64,000 nt of DNA from NCBI GenBank assembly GCA_030447505.1, contig JAUJOT010000001.1, positions 1-64,000 on the forward strand, written 5' to 3'. Numbering within the stretch: the first letter of the stretch is position 1; every line of letters begins with the position of its first letter. Positions 62,188-64,000 of this stretch are shown in pieces. A program made the position numbers and the translations under genes. Source of the stretch: Solirubrobacteraceae bacterium. GTDB lineage: Bacteria > Actinomycetota > Thermoleophilia > Solirubrobacterales > Solirubrobacteraceae. Under the pieces are notes generated by a model. That model was not told where the DNA came from. It saw only the letters and a program-made list of their open reading frames with translations, and did no database searches.

Positions 62188-64000
62188 GCCAAGCGGTGAA
62201 CATCAATCCGCGCCTGTCGGCGCTGGCAGCCACCGGGACGAGCCCGTGGCTGGACCAGGTCCGGCGGTCGCTGACGCAGTGCGGCGAGCTGCGCCGGATG
62301 GTCGAGGAGGACAGCCTGCGCGGCGTGACGTCCAACCCGGCGATCTTCGAGAAGGCGATCCTCGGCTCGACGGACTACGACGAGCAGATCGAGGAGCTGG
62401 CCCGTGGCGGCGCGCTCGCCCGCGCGATCTACCAGGAGCTCGCGATCCAGGACGTGCAGGAGGCCGCCGACGTGCTGCGCTCGGTCTTCGACGACCTCGA
62501 CGGCGACGACGGCTACGTCTCGCTGGAGGTCGATCCCGACCTGGCGTTCGACAGCGACCGCACGATCGCGCAGGCGCGCGAGTACTGGTCGCGCGTCGAC
62601 CGGCCCAACGCGATGATCAAGATCCCCGGCACGAGCGAGGGCCTGCCCGCGATCGAGCAGGCGATCTACGAGGGCATCAACGTCAACGTGACGCTGCTGT
62701 TCTCCGTCGAGGCGTACGCGACCGTCGCCGAGGCCTACATCAAGGGGCTGGAGCGCCGCCACGCCGAGGGCAAGGACCTCGACGTGCGCTCCGTCGCGTC
62801 GTTCTTCGTCTCGCGCGTCGACTCCGAGGTCGACAACCGTCTCGAGGCGATCGGCCGCACCGACCTGCAGGGCCGGGCCGCCGTCGCCAACGCACGCGCC
62901 GCCTACAGGCGCTTCGAGGAGATCTTCCACGGCGAGCGCTTCGCGGAGCTGCTCGCGGCGGGCGCGCACGTCCAGCGCCCGCTGTGGGCGTCGACGGGCG
63001 TCAAGAACCCGGCGTACTCGGAGACGAAGTACGTCGAGGAGCTCGTCGGCCCGCAGACCGTCAACACGATGCCGATGCAGACGCTGCTGGCCTGCGCGGA
63101 GCGCCTGCACGTGAGCGGTGAGACCGTGCGCGAGGACCCGGCGCCGGTGCTCGACGCGCTCAGCGAGGCCGGCGTCGACATGGACGACGTGACCGACAAG
63201 CTGCTGCGCGCCGGCATCGACGCCTTCGTCACGCCGATGGAGAAGCTGCTGGCCGGCATCGAGGCCAAGCGCGAGGCGATCTTCACCGGCCGCCCGGAGA
63301 CGATCGACTCCTCGCTGCCCGACGAGCTCGAGCCGATGATCGCCGAGCTCGTCGCGCGCGCCGAGCAGGAGCGCGTCGCGCGCCGCATCTGGTCGAAGGA
63401 CGACACGCTGTGGGGCGAGGCCGGCCAGGCCGAGGTCTGCGATCGGCTCGGCTGGCTGAATGCGCACGAGACCTACGGCGAGCAGATCGACGACCTCGAG
63501 GCGTTCGCGCGCGATGCCGCCGAGGCGGGCTACACCGACACGCTGCTGCTCGGGATGGGCGGCTCGAGCCTGGCGCCCGAGGTGCTGCGGCGCTCGTTCG
63601 GCGACGCGCTGCACGGACGCCTGCGCCTGCACGTGCTCGACTCGACCGATCCCGGCGCAGTGCTCGCGCAGCAGCGGGCGGTCGACCTCGAGCGGACGCT
63701 GTTCGTCGTGTCGACGAAGTCCGGCGGCACGATCGAGACGATCTCGCTGTTCGAGCACTTCTGGTCGCTGCGACCGCACGGCGAGCAGTACGTCGCGATC
63801 ACCGACCCCGGCTCGTCGCTGCAGGCGCTCGCCGCCGAGCGCGGATTCCGGCGGACGTTCCTCAACGACTCGAACGTCGGCGGGCGCTACAGCGCGCTGA
63901 CCTACTTCGGGCTCGTGCCGGCGGCCCTGATGGGGATCGACCTCGACGCGCTCGTGGAGGGCGCCGGCGTCGCTGCCGAGGCGTGCTCCGTCGGCTCGAC
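62184..64000 (+). CDS. bifunctional transaldolase / glucose-6-phosphate isomerase, 3' end cut
   Basis: 605 codons are visible from GTG 62184 and the frame is still open at the window edge. Residues 1-370 form a transaldolase of the bacterial TalB-2/mycobacterial type: GVTSNPAIFEKAI, the Schiff-base lysine in NAMIKIPGTSEGLPAI, and SVASFFVSRVDSEVDN. From about residue 430 a phosphoglucose isomerase (SIS-fold) begins with LLLGMGGSSLAPEVLRRSFG and continues with VVSTKSGGTIETISLFEHFW. The fusion joins sugar exchange in the pentose phosphate pathway to hexose-phosphate isomerisation, matching the operon with a glucose kinase and RpiB. Confidence 0.93.
   Translation, partial: MSQAVNINPRLSALAATGTSPWLDQVRRSLTQCGELRRMVEEDSLRGVTSNPAIFEKAILGSTDYDEQIEELARGGALARAIYQELAIQDVQEAADVLRSVFDDLDGDDGYVSLEVDPDLAFDSDRTIAQAREYWSRVDRPNAMIKIPGTSEGLPAIEQAIYEGINVNVTLLFSVEAYATVAEAYIKGLERRHAEGKDLDVRSVASFFVSRVDSEVDNRLEAIGRTDLQGRAAVANARAAYRRFEEIFHGERFAELLAAGAHVQRPLWASTGVKNPAYSETKYVEELVGPQTVNTMPMQTLLACAERLHVSGETVREDPAPVLDALSEAGVDMDDVTDKLLRAGIDAFVTPMEKLLAGIEAKREAIFTGRPETIDSSLPDELEPMIAELVARAEQERVARRIWSKDDTLWGEAGQAEVCDRLGWLNAHETYGEQIDDLEAFARDAAEAGYTDTLLLGMGGSSLAPEVLRRSFGDALHGRLRLHVLDSTDPGAVLAQQRAVDLERTLFVVSTKSGGTIETISLFEHFWSLRPHGEQYVAITDPGSSLQALAAERGFRRTFLNDSNVGGRYSALTYFGLVPAALMGIDLDALVEGAGVAAEACSVGS

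Overview
The window is about 72% G+C, gene-dense chromosomal DNA with many GTG starts and ATGA/GTGA overlaps. The gene content points to a thermoleophilian actinobacterium of the Solirubrobacterales type (Conexibacter/Solirubrobacter/Patulibacter-like). The supporting genes are a fused transaldolase-glucose-6-phosphate isomerase, paired ArsA/Get3-like ATPases, an orphan PilT, a DUF3417-type glucan phosphorylase, two c-di-AMP riboswitches ahead of cell-wall genes, and an FtsZ outside any dcw cluster. The taxonomic placement is inference. No rRNA, tRNA or CRISPR array was seen.

Layout. 1-2 kb: HAD phosphatase and thiolase. 2-7 kb: leucyl aminopeptidase, membrane metallophosphatase and a GT-C-like membrane protein. 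6.8-11 kb (minus): MeaB-like GTPase leading a glutamate/glutamine-type ABC importer. 11-18.3 kb: flavin-fold protein, acyltransferase, glucan phosphorylase, methyltransferases, and a riboswitch-controlled Rpf-like muralytic protein beside the wreck of a GH57 gene. 18.4-20 kb (minus): a compact operon of a one-helix membrane peptide, a 69-aa Asp-triplet-repeat peptide and a JmjC/cupin oxygenase. This is the best candidate for an undescribed, RiPP-like system. 20-31 kb: secreted helical protein, clan GH-A hydrolase, three HD-GYP proteins (one with GGDEF, one with a degenerate receiver), an ECF sigma factor fused to an anti-sigma-like zinc motif and a membrane segment, and a hybrid histidine kinase, forming a c-di-GMP signalling block. 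31-34.3 kb: DUF421 gene and a partner gene cut by an IS256-family element whose 8-bp target duplication and inverted repeats are visible. 34-39.9 kb: small genes, DMT exporter and gamma-glutamyltransferase, with two frameshifted genes. 39.9-45.7 kb: FtsZ with a 147-residue N-terminal extension behind a ParA ATPase, then a translationally coupled bicupin-PIN-ArsA-ArsA operon. 45.6-57.6 kb: large secreted propeller protein, SigB/F-type sigma, Fur and HxlR regulators, acyltransferase, PilT, aldo-keto reductase, the primary sigma factor, and an RlpA-like protein under a second c-di-AMP riboswitch. 57.6-64 kb: PEBP protein, small conserved proteins, RibD-C reductase with flavin reductase, then a sugar-phosphate operon of ROK kinase, RpiB and a Tal-Pgi fusion cut by the window end.

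Control. Many first-in-operon genes carry a TANNNT hexamer 5-10 nt before the start codon and no Shine-Dalgarno, consistent with leaderless transcription. Palindromes overlap two such promoters (at 3623-3650 and 38295-38354). Several genes are broken by single-base shifts, which could be real decay or sequence error.
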